From Planctomycetota bacterium (lineage in GTDB: Bacteria > JAJVIF01 > JAPKYR01), in assembly GCA_030673355.1 (NCBI GenBank), contig DAOVJF010000127.1, positions 1-7,193 of the forward strand: DNA of 7,193 bases, given 5' to 3'. The notes beneath the pieces are model-generated. The model was not told the origin of the DNA, searched no databases, and saw nothing but the letters and a program-made list of their open reading frames with translations. Of the stretch, positions 1 to 6,297 are shown piece after piece; the stretch's first letter is position 1; every line of letters starts with the position of its first letter. The translations under genes and the position numbers were made by a program.

Positions 1-451
1 CAATCATAATTATCGAGTAAGGCATTTCCCTGACTACAGCGATAATTGTCCGCCTTTCTTTCAGCGCGACATCCGCCGCACGATCCAGAAGGTTGGTGCT
101 CACGCAGTTCGCTATACGCCCGAGCGTTCCTGCCGTGCATGGTATTATCACCATTCCATCGGTATGGTAACTCCCTGATGCTATCGGTGCTTCGAAATCC
201 AGGTATCCATGATAATGAATCAACTTGCCATGGAAATACCTTAAAACCTCTGGTTCTATATCGGGCTTGTCCTTACGGAAACTAAGCGGTTTCAGTTCGT
301 GCCGGATCACCTTCATTGCATGCTGCGATAGTACTAAATGCACCTCGACATCGAGCTGACACAAAATGTCTATTAGCCTTCTCGAATAAATGCATCCCGA
401 TGCACCCGTTATACCGACAACTATTTTCTTATTTGGCGTCACTTTCTTCAC
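1..451 (-). CDS. ubiX: Flavin prenyltransferase UbiX (MqnM-like), 3' end off window
   Basis: The 150 visible N-terminal residues are those of a flavin prenyltransferase. This enzyme family makes prenylated FMN, the cofactor of UbiD decarboxylases, from FMN and dimethylallyl phosphate in the cytosol. Visible motifs are the flavin-binding VVGITGASG near residues 11-19, APIASGSYHTDGMVIIPCTAGTL in the middle, then NLLDRAADVALKERR and VVREMP; most relatives have RETP at the last site. The start is the GTG at 451-449. It overlaps the ubiE stop as GTGA and has an AAGGA ribosome-binding site inside the ubiE end. No ATG alternative lies nearby. It is the third gene of a minus-strand operon with the UbiD decarboxylase it should serve. 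About 40 C-terminal residues are expected beyond position 1. Family assignment is secure. Whether the pathway is ubiquinone or, more likely, futalosine-type menaquinone (MqnM) is inferred. Confidence 0.93.
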   Translation of the reverse strand, partial: MKKVTPNKKIVVGITGASGCIYSRRLIDILCQLDVEVHLVLSQHAMKVIRHELKPLSFRKDKPDIEPEVLRYFHGKLIHYHGYLDFEAPIASGSYHTDGMVIIPCTAGTLGRIANCVSTNLLDRAADVALKERRTIIAVVREMPYSIIMI

Positions 452-1161
452 CTTTTCCTTGCCCTGATAATATGAGCGACCCCGAAAGTCATCCTCTCCG
501 TTTGAATATCCGTAAATCCGACATATGATAGAAGCTCACAAATTTCCTCAACCCCGTAGAAATCCCAGGTCGATTCCCTCAAGTATGTATATGCATTTGT
601 TCCGGATATCAAATTTCCGACCCACGGTATCAAGGTGTCGACTATCACCTCTACAGGTAAGAAAGTAATTTCAGCCCTGAAAAATTCAAGGATATTTACC
701 TCACCGCCGGGTTTCAATACCCTGAACATCTCCTTTAAACCATCGATCGTATTTTCAAAGTTCCTTACACCGTAACCTACCGAAACCATATCGAATTTAT
801 CGTCAGCATAATTAAGATCCAGAGCATCCCCCATCATAAATTCAACCCGTACAGGATACGGGGAACCAAGCTTCGCGACCCTGTTACGTGCAATGTCGAC
901 CATGGGCGCCGAAAAATCGATTCCGATTACACTCCCCTTAAAATCTTTGCGATCAGTTAAAATTCCCAGTGCTATATCACCGCTGCCGGTACAAAGGTCG
1001 AGAACCAGTTCCTTACCGGCAAGATCGGCTTTCCCGATCAGCCTTTTCCGCCACCTGATTGCCTGTCCGAAACTCAGTAACTGGTTGAGAAAATCGTAAT
1101 GCGTTGCGATGGACGAAAACATCGCGGCAATGGTTTTCCGGTTCTTTTTTATCCCGTCCAT
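448..1161 (-). CDS. ubiE: UbiE/MenG quinone C-methyltransferase
   Basis: This 237-residue protein is a class I SAM-dependent methyltransferase of the UbiE/MenG family. The family methylates the ring of demethylmenaquinone (or the ubiquinone precursor) as a late step of quinone synthesis. Length is close to the family norm. Visible features are the N-terminal FSSIATHYDFLNQLLSFG (15-32), SAM motif I LVLDLCTGSGD (52-62), the acidic residue D82 after strand 2, GDALDL (111-116), the family hallmark GYGVRNF (129-135), LKPGG (149-153) and a C-terminal Y-x-YLRES segment (191-197). The ATG at 1161-1159 shares one base with the ubiD stop codon (TAATG), so translational coupling is likely. The stop overlaps the ubiX GTG start. 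Position between ubiD and ubiX supports a quinone role. Menaquinone is favoured because the fumarase type points to anaerobic metabolism, but the sequence does not fix the substrate. Confidence 0.93.
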   Translation of the reverse strand: MDGIKKNRKTIAAMFSSIATHYDFLNQLLSFGQAIRWRKRLIGKADLAGKELVLDLCTGSGDIALGILTDRKDFKGSVIGIDFSAPMVDIARNRVAKLGSPYPVRVEFMMGDALDLNYADDKFDMVSVGYGVRNFENTIDGLKEMFRVLKPGGEVNILEFFRAEITFLPVEVIVDTLIPWVGNLISGTNAYTYLRESTWDFYGVEEICELLSYVGFTDIQTERMTFGVAHIIRARKR

Positions 1162-2627
1162 TACTCTGTATTCATCTTGTCAATAAAACCCTTGACTCTT
1201 GCCAGAACTTCATCACCCATGATAATCCGGTCCGGCCATGGACGAGTGTGCCCCTCTTCCGGCCATTTCTTCGTGGCATCGAATCCCATCTTGCTCCCGT
1301 AATGCGCAAGCGGTGCGGAATGATCGAGCGCGTCCCTTGGACCCTTTACCATCAACGTGTCGCGTTCGGGTTCGCAGTGATTCCCAAGCACCCACATTAC
1401 TTCCGACGAATTCTGAACATCGACCCATTCATCCACAATAACGATAAATTTCGAAAACATTAACTGCCCGAGTCCCCAGATCGCGTTCATCACCTTGAAT
1501 GCATGACCCGGATAGCGTTTCTTTATCCTCACAAAAACGTAGTTGTGAAAAATACCCTCAACCGGAAGGGAGTAATCCAGGATTTCCGGAAGCACCATCT
1601 GTATGAGCGGCAGGAAGATCCTCTCGGTCGCCCAACCCATGTAGAAATCCTCCATCGGCGGCTTCCCGACAATCGTGTGCGGGTAGATGGGATTCTCCCG
1701 ATGGGTTATCGCTTCCACATGAAAAACAGGATATTCATCTTCCAGTGAGTAGAAACCCGTATGATCCCCGAACGGCCCTTCGATTCTTCTCTCTTCCGGA
1801 TCAACGTAACCCTCAAGGACAATTTCAGCATTCGCCGGGACATGCAGATCGACTGTTTTACACTTAACCAGGTCGACAGGTTTCTTCCTTAAAAATCCCG
1901 CGAACAGGTACTCATCGATGCCATCCGGAAGTGGGGCGCTTGCCGAGTACCCAAGGGCAGGGTCGCCACCTAGCGCGACCGCGACCTCCATACGCTTTCC
2001 GGCTTCAATGTAGTCCTGGAACTGCCCGGATCCACCGTGATGGATGTGCCAGTGCATTCCGGTAGTGGTTCGGTCGTAAACCTGCATGCGGTACATGCCG
2101 ACATTCCTATTTCCATCATTCAGATTTTTTGTAATGATCTGTGGAAGTGTGAAAAACGCACCGCCGTCTTTCGGCCAGCATTTACATACCGGAAGTTCCG
2201 TAAGATCGGGATTGTCAACCACAACATCCTGACATGAACCCGATGAAACTATTTTTGGGGGAAACTTCGTCAGCTCAACTATTTGAGGTAACCGTTTTAA
2301 GGTATCAATAATCCCCGACGGGATTTCAGGCTTGATGAACGATCGAATCCTTTCGGGTATTTCCTCGATATCCTCAACAGCAAGCGCCCATGCCATCCGT
2401 GTTCGGCTTCCATACATATTCACCAGTACAGGAATTCCGCAAGGCTCGGTTTCACCCGGCCTGATTACATTTTCGAAAAGTAAAGCCTTCCCGCCGCCGG
2501 GAGATTTCATAACACGATCCGAAACAGCCGTAATTTCAAGATCGGCTCTGATTGGATCGGAGATTCTTGTAAGCGCTCCGGATTGGTCGAGACGGGTTAT
2601 AAATTCCCCAAGGTCCTTATATGGCAT
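1161..2627 (-). CDS. ubiD: UbiD-family prenylated-FMN decarboxylase (UbiD/MqnL)
   Basis: This 488-residue protein is a full-length UbiD-family decarboxylase, which removes the ring carboxylate of a prenylated aromatic quinone precursor using prenylated FMN and a divalent metal. The residues expected from the family structures are present: NVGMYR (N175, R180), HWHIHHGG (about 192-199, with H197 a likely metal ligand), GIDEYLFAG (E239) and the catalytic segment RRIEGPFGDHTGFY (E283, D288). The tail contains YGSKMGFDATKKWPEEG, also typical. The start is the ATG at 2627-2625, giving the usual MPYKDLGEFI N-terminus, with a modest GGGA upstream. It is the first gene of the operon with ubiE and ubiX; the UbiX product is its cofactor supplier. 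Because UbiD/UbiX are unnecessary when MenA decarboxylates during prenylation, this set suggests the futalosine menaquinone route (MqnL). That is inference; 4-hydroxy-3-polyprenylbenzoate remains an alternative substrate. Confidence 0.94.
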   Translation of the reverse strand: MPYKDLGEFITRLDQSGALTRISDPIRADLEITAVSDRVMKSPGGGKALLFENVIRPGETEPCGIPVLVNMYGSRTRMAWALAVEDIEEIPERIRSFIKPEIPSGIIDTLKRLPQIVELTKFPPKIVSSGSCQDVVVDNPDLTELPVCKCWPKDGGAFFTLPQIITKNLNDGNRNVGMYRMQVYDRTTTGMHWHIHHGGSGQFQDYIEAGKRMEVAVALGGDPALGYSASAPLPDGIDEYLFAGFLRKKPVDLVKCKTVDLHVPANAEIVLEGYVDPEERRIEGPFGDHTGFYSLEDEYPVFHVEAITHRENPIYPHTIVGKPPMEDFYMGWATERIFLPLIQMVLPEILDYSLPVEGIFHNYVFVRIKKRYPGHAFKVMNAIWGLGQLMFSKFIVIVDEWVDVQNSSEVMWVLGNHCEPERDTLMVKGPRDALDHSAPLAHYGSKMGFDATKKWPEEGHTRPWPDRIIMGDEVLARVKGFIDKMNTE

Positions 2628-2723
2628 ATCAGTTCCCGGTTGCCAAATTAATAACCTGTAATAATAGCAGATTTCCGGTGATTAATGCCCCGGCTTTTTA
2701 TGTGGAAGTTGGAATTCAGCCTA

Positions 2724-2752
2724 TGGTGAAATGCCTTTCAAAGTATTATAAT
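2724..2752 (+). promoter_or_regulatory. Candidate promoter for the fumarase genes
   Basis: A perfect -10 hexamer TATAAT lies at 2747-2752, with a poor -35 (TGGTGA, 2724-2729, three of six consensus bases) at 17-bp spacing. Transcription would start near 2759, giving a leader of about 30 bases before the GTG at 2790. The -10 sits inside the 8-base perfect palindrome ATTATAAT (2745-2752). A second TATAAT therefore reads on the minus strand toward ubiD, though no recognisable minus-strand -35 was found. No other equally good promoter for either gene was seen in the 2628-2789 spacer. No operator repeat was recognised. Confidence 0.45.
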
Positions 2753-2789
2753 TCCCAGTCCTAAACTTAAAATTCTACGAGGACCTATT

Positions 2790-3668
2790 GTGGACCCAAA
2801 ACAGCTCCAAATTCACCTGATAGAACTTATAAGAAAATCTTCAACCGACATGCCGCCTGACATCGAGAAAGCCCTGATGACCGGTTATCATCGTGAGGCA
2901 AAGGGAAGTTCTGCGAAAGGTGCTTTCAAGGCAATTATGGAAACCATCAAACTTTCGCGGAAAAAAAGCATTCCCCTTTGCCAGGACACCGGTTCCCTCG
3001 TCTGGCATATCTACTACCCGGACGGATCGGAACTTCTCCCGGTGGAGTCTTCGATTAAACAGGCGACTGTATTAGCAACAAGACTAAATTACCTTCGTCC
3101 CAATTCAGTCGATCCTGTCACCGGAATTAACCCAGGAAATAATCTCGGCAATGGCGTGCCATCCCCCCATTTCCACCCCTGGAAGAAAAAATCGTGGGAA
3201 TTCAATCTTATGAATAAGGGTGGGGGATGTGAGAATGTCGGCGCCCAGTACAAGCTTCCCGATACCCGTCTCGGCGCCGGTAGAGACCTCGACGGCGTTT
3301 ACAAGTCTGTACTCGATGCTGTCTTCCAGGCCCAGGGCAGGGGCTGCGCGCCCGGGATCATTTGCGTGGGTATCGGTGGGGATCGCGACACAGGTATGGT
3401 GATCGCCAAGAAACAGATTTTCCGGAAACTGGATGATGCGAATCCCGATCAGCTACTCGCGACACTGGAGAAGAAATTATATCGGGATTGCAACAAGCTT
3501 GGAATCGGCCCGATGGGCTATGGCGGTAAGACAACCGTTCTTGGTGTAAAAATCGGTAAATATCACCGTCTGCCCGCTACTTACTTTGTATCCATAGCGT
3601 ACATGTGCTGGAGCGACCGTCGCGCGAAAATGATAATCAGAGGTCAGAAAGCACATTATTCAAATTAA
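2790..3668 (+). CDS. fumA: Class I fumarate hydratase, alpha subunit
   Basis: This 292-residue protein matches the alpha (Fe-S) subunit of class I fumarases and L-tartrate dehydratases, which reversibly hydrate fumarate to malate (or dehydrate tartrate) with a 4Fe-4S cluster. The three expected cluster cysteines are visible: C64 in PLCQDTG, C186 in GRGCAPG and C273 in YMCWSDRR. Other family motifs are NKGGGCEN (142-149), VGIGGDRDTG (193-202) and GIGPMGYGGKTT (238-249). Many relatives have Ser rather than Cys at residue 147. The GTG start at 2790 is preceded by GAGGA at 2779-2783, six bases away, and no better in-frame start is seen. The beta-subunit gene follows 48 bases downstream, so the enzyme is the split form rather than the single chain of E. 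coli FumA. Fumarase is preferred over tartrate dehydratase because of the menaquinone neighbourhood. The two are hard to separate by eye. Confidence 0.9.
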   Translation: MDPKQLQIHLIELIRKSSTDMPPDIEKALMTGYHREAKGSSAKGAFKAIMETIKLSRKKSIPLCQDTGSLVWHIYYPDGSELLPVESSIKQATVLATRLNYLRPNSVDPVTGINPGNNLGNGVPSPHFHPWKKKSWEFNLMNKGGGCENVGAQYKLPDTRLGAGRDLDGVYKSVLDAVFQAQGRGCAPGIICVGIGGDRDTGMVIAKKQIFRKLDDANPDQLLATLEKKLYRDCNKLGIGPMGYGGKTTVLGVKIGKYHRLPATYFVSIAYMCWSDRRAKMIIRGQKAHYSN

Positions 3669-3678
3669 TATGAATTTC

Positions 3679-3703
3679 TGAATAACTTCCCGTAAAGTAT
3701 TCA
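3679..3703 (+). promoter_or_regulatory. Stem-loop just upstream of the fumarase beta ribosome-binding site
   Basis: In the short spacer between the two fumarase genes, TGAAT-A-ACTT (3679-3688) can pair with AAGTATTCA (3695-3703). This gives nine base pairs with one bulged A and a six-base loop CCCGTA. The right arm ends one base before TAAGGA, whose AAGGA (3705-3709) is the ribosome-binding site of the beta gene. A competing weaker pairing is TATGAAT (3669-3675) with ATTCATA (3699-3705), which would touch the ribosome-binding site. The structure could tune beta translation or protect an mRNA end. No T-run follows, so it is not an intrinsic terminator. Function is inferred from pairing alone. 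Confidence 0.35.
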
Positions 3704-3716
3704 TAAGGAATTGACA

Positions 3717-4289
3717 ATGAAAAAATTATATCTGCCAACCGACGAAAAAACCATCCGGTCTCTCCATATCGGCGATGAGGTTCTTCTCAATGGGACTATC
3801 GTCACCGCCCGCGACACTGCCCACAAGTACATGGTCACTGAAAAACCAAAGGATATAAAACCGCTTCTTAAAAATTCGGTCATTTACCATTGCGGTCCGA
3901 TTGTCGCTAATGAATCCGGCATATGGCGAATGGTTTGCGCCGGCCCCACTACAAGTATCAGGGAAGAGCCGTACGAAGCTGACGTAATAAAATTGTATGG
4001 TGTTCGGGGCGTGATCGGGAAAGGCGGAATGGGACCAAAGACCCTCGAAGCCTGTAAAAAGTACGGCGCCGTTTACCTCCATGCAACCGGAGGCTGTGCG
4101 GCAAAAATCGCCGAGACCATGGAGGAGGTCCTCGAGGTCAGGAAACTTGAATTCGGCACTCCCGAAGCGTTCTGGGTTATCAGGGTGAAGGATTTCCCGT
4201 GCACGGTAACAATGGACTCGCACGGTAGAAGCCTACATGAAATAATCGAGAAGAAATCAAGGAAGGTTTTGGAAAGCCTCCTGAAATAA
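3717..4289 (+). CDS. fumB: Class I fumarate hydratase, beta subunit
   Basis: This 190-residue protein is the beta subunit partner of the class I fumarase/tartrate dehydratase, corresponding to the C-terminal domain of single-chain fumarases and contributing substrate-binding residues. Visible motifs are TARDTAHK (30-37), YHCGP (57-61), AGPTTSIR (75-82), IGKGGM (100-105), YLHATGG (120-126) and DFPCTVTMDSHG (159-170). The start is the ATG at 3717, with AAGGA at 3705-3709 seven bases upstream. An in-frame TTG at 3711 would leave only one base after that site and was rejected. It lies 48 bases after the alpha gene on the same strand and is almost certainly co-transcribed. Its symbol follows the alpha/beta convention and does not imply orthology to E. 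coli FumB. No convincing terminator follows; the next gene converges after 36 bases. Confidence 0.92.
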   Translation: MKKLYLPTDEKTIRSLHIGDEVLLNGTIVTARDTAHKYMVTEKPKDIKPLLKNSVIYHCGPIVANESGIWRMVCAGPTTSIREEPYEADVIKLYGVRGVIGKGGMGPKTLEACKKYGAVYLHATGGCAAKIAETMEEVLEVRKLEFGTPEAFWVIRVKDFPCTVTMDSHGRSLHEIIEKKSRKVLESLLK

Positions 4290-4325
4290 AATCCTGGAGA
4301 ATCGGTTCGGTAAAAAAAACCTGGG

Positions 4326-4997
4326 TTACTCGCTCGCGAGCATTCGATCCGATAAATCCCAGTCATCGAATTCTGCATAAATCGTGACTTCCGTTCCATC
4401 GGGGCATGCGCCCCAGAGAATCTCAATCACATCGTCCTCAACCGCAATACTCCCGTCAGTCCAGTTACCGACAACACCACCGCCCTGAATCCCGATCCCG
4501 CCTCCAAGCGGGGTATCCTGTGGAGGCATCCTGCCCTGGGTTATAAACCTGTAAATATCACGAAGCATTCTATCGTCGATAATCTCATCTCTCCTGGCCG
4601 CATCGGCATCATGTCGGCCGGGGTAGTTAATCGCCAGAAACAGGTGGTAATCCGAATCATTGTCGCGATCGATAATTATGTACCCGCCCTCCGGAGTTTT
4701 ACCATCGTTGGAAAGCTGTTTTGGTCCTTCAGGATTTCTGCCCAATGCGCATCTCCATCTCCCGACAGATTGATCCCCACTCAGAAGGTACACCATGCGA
4801 TTGCTTTTAGTCACCACGATGCTTAAGTCCGGTATTGGGTCCGTCAGTCCATTTTCCGTGATGAATTCCTGGTATGTTTGTTCCACCATGTTAAGATCGA
4901 CAGGCGGTTTAAACAAACCCTTGATTTTCGGGTATATAATTATTCCTGCCAGCACCACCAGGATTACGATCGATGTTATGTAAATAATTCTCACCAT
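4326..4997 (-). CDS. Membrane-anchored YkuD/L,D-transpeptidase-fold protein lacking the catalytic Cys and His
   Basis: This 223-residue protein has an N-terminal hydrophobic segment (about 4-22) that looks like a signal anchor, followed by a domain facing the periplasm or exterior. The domain matches the YafK-like branch of L,D-transpeptidases, which cross-link peptidoglycan through a catalytic Cys. Recognisable parts are IVVTKSNRMVYLL (60-72), ALGRNPEGPKQLSNDGKTPEGGYIII (84-109), FLAINYP (120-126) and GIGIQGGGVVGNWTDGSIAV (167-186). In active relatives the last segment normally reads I-H-G-G-G then W-T-x-G-C-I-A-L. Here the His is Gln171 (codon CAG) and the nucleophile Cys is Ser183 (codon AGT). 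The frame is otherwise open and conserved, so this looks like a pseudoenzyme. The ATG at 4997 is used; a GTG one codon later is possible. It is divergent from the ABC-like gene and convergent with the fumarase genes. Fold assignment is fairly sure; the cellular role is unknown. Confidence 0.85.
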   Translation of the reverse strand: MVRIIYITSIVILVVLAGIIIYPKIKGLFKPPVDLNMVEQTYQEFITENGLTDPIPDLSIVVTKSNRMVYLLSGDQSVGRWRCALGRNPEGPKQLSNDGKTPEGGYIIIDRDNDSDYHLFLAINYPGRHDADAARRDEIIDDRMLRDIYRFITQGRMPPQDTPLGGGIGIQGGGVVGNWTDGSIAVEDDVIEILWGACPDGTEVTIYAEFDDWDLSDRMLASE

Positions 4998-5037
4998 GGC
5001 CTGCCTATTTTATCATCTTGAACGCTAGATAGCTTTA

Positions 5038-5066
5038 ATTATGTCGATATACGAGATAAGGCTGAA
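5038..5066 (-). promoter_or_regulatory. Weak candidate promoter for the YkuD-like gene
   Basis: On the minus strand, TTCAGC (5066-5061) and CATAAT (5043-5038) are separated by exactly 17 bases, matching three of six -35 and five of six -10 consensus bases. Transcription would begin around 5031, about 34 bases before the ATG at 4997. The 4998-5114 spacer is AT-rich, so chance matches are expected. Confidence 0.28.
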
Positions 5067-5114
5067 TTTTTTTGGCCTATATGTGCTTGGATTTGCTAAA
5101 ATTACCAATTCATC

Positions 5115-6242
5115 ATGGCTTACTTTGAGATTACAGGACTTCCCTTAAGGACGTTCAGCAAAGAGTTTGGACTTACCGTCAACCTCGAACTCGAACGGGG
5201 CAGGGGACTCAGTGTCCTCGCGGACGATGGTGTCCTGCCGGGAATCCTGTGTAAGGCAATTACCGGCCATGGCGACTTCTCCGGCGAGATTATGCTTAAC
5301 AGCCGGCGAATTGATCCAATGCCGGTCAGGAAACGAAATGTCGGTGTCCTCGGAAATACACCGGGTATCATCCCGGGACGAACTGTAAAGGAAAACATGG
5401 AACTTGCCCTCAAGGAAAGGGGAATTGATGAAGCCGAACAGGTCTTTCTGATCGAGCATGAACTCAGCCAGGGATTACTCGCCGGACTGGCCGAAGTCCG
5501 GGCGGGAACACTCAATGCGATTGAAAAAACAGCCCTCGCCCTTAGTCGAATACTCCTCGCCGGCACTGACCTGGTTTTGATCCAGAGACTCCCCGTAATC
5601 GGGGTCGAGTCGGACGAAACGATCACCCAATTCAATCCCGGGTTACAACTTGACGGTCTCCTTGCCATTAAAAATCTCCTGAGGAGGTTCAAGGCAACCT
5701 GGATAAGCGTCCTTACCGATCCGGCATGCGTCCTTCTGCTCTCGGACAGCCTCGCGGTATTTTCCCAGGGAAGCCTGATACAGGAGGGATCTGTAAGGGA
5801 ATGCCTGGCGGCTCCGGCATCACGGCTTGTCGCCGATTTTCTTGCGTTCCCGAAAATGAATTATCGTAAGATGAAGGTTGAACGGGATGGTCCGTACGTA
5901 ATGCTCCGCAGCGGCCGTTACGGGATAACGATCTCCGAATTCGCTAAACGACAGATGGCGAGTCGGGAAGGTGAAGAGATCATTGTCGGGGTACGTCCGG
6001 AAGACCTCCATATTCGGGGCTATGAGAGCGGTGACCCAACCGTAATGAATCTTGCGAAGGTTACTTCTATCGATAATGTGCCCGGTGGCCAGATCGTGAG
6101 GCTGGATGCCGATGGTGTCGAATGGCTGGCTCATACGGAATCCGGACGTGTTCTATTTACCGGGCAACTGGTCGAGCTTCGACCCGATCCCGACCGGGTC
6201 CACCTTTTCCATCAGATCAATGGCGCCAGTCTCCTTGACTGA
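5115..6242 (+). CDS. MalK/UgpC-type ABC ATPase homologue with all nucleotide-binding motifs lost
   Basis: This 375-residue protein follows the layout of sugar-importer ATPases of the MalK/UgpC (CUT1) type along its whole length: an ABC domain to about 245, then a TOBE-type regulatory domain. Framework matches include RNVGVLGNTPGIIPGRTVKENM (74-95), SDSLAVFSQGSLIQEGSV (210-227), RLVADFLAFPKMNY (237-250), IVGVRPEDL (290-298) and LRPDPDRVHLFHQ (355-367). Aligned by eye, the P-loop region is ADDGVLPGI (36-44; Lys replaced by P42). The Q-loop Gln is N81, LSGGQ is LNAIE (133-137), Walker B Asp-Glu is Q157-R158, and the H-loop His is T201. ATP hydrolysis therefore looks impossible. The only in-frame start after the stop at 5097-5099 is the ATG at 5115, which lacks a ribosome-binding site. 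No permease or binding-protein gene is adjacent; a Fur gene follows 55 bases later. Role unknown: perhaps a regulatory or scaffold protein. Confidence 0.85.
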   Translation: MAYFEITGLPLRTFSKEFGLTVNLELERGRGLSVLADDGVLPGILCKAITGHGDFSGEIMLNSRRIDPMPVRKRNVGVLGNTPGIIPGRTVKENMELALKERGIDEAEQVFLIEHELSQGLLAGLAEVRAGTLNAIEKTALALSRILLAGTDLVLIQRLPVIGVESDETITQFNPGLQLDGLLAIKNLLRRFKATWISVLTDPACVLLLSDSLAVFSQGSLIQEGSVRECLAAPASRLVADFLAFPKMNYRKMKVERDGPYVMLRSGRYGITISEFAKRQMASREGEEIIVGVRPEDLHIRGYESGDPTVMNLAKVTSIDNVPGGQIVRLDADGVEWLAHTESGRVLFTGQLVELRPDPDRVHLFHQINGASLLD

Positions 6243-6297
6243 AACATTTCCACAAGCTAATCTCCTCTATATCTACAATTAAGGATGGACTACCGCT

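Noticed and set aside
205..225. GATAATGAATC resembling part of a Fur box
   Set aside because: Half-matching, inside the ubiX coding region and far from any promoter.
2684..2702. CCGG...CCGGCTTTTT in the ubiD/fumarase spacer as a terminator
   Set aside because: Only a four-pair stem, and no plus-strand gene ends upstream of it.
3711..3716. TTG start two codons upstream for fumarase beta
   Set aside because: It would sit one base after the AAGGA ribosome-binding site; the ATG at 3717 has proper spacing.
3726..4223. 165-codon minus-strand frame opposite the fumarase beta gene
   Set aside because: Lies entirely antisense to a well-conserved gene, with no ribosome-binding site or recognisable motif.
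4312..4330. Eight-T run on the minus strand after the YkuD-like gene as an intrinsic terminator
   Set aside because: The T-run is good, but the only adjacent stem is AACC/GGTT with a two-base loop, and the GCTCGCGAGC palindrome is too far away.
5120..5692. 190-codon open frame on the minus strand inside the ABC-like gene
   Set aside because: Its Ser/Arg/Pro-rich translation resembles no family and looks like an antisense shadow; the plus frame has clear MalK-like architecture.
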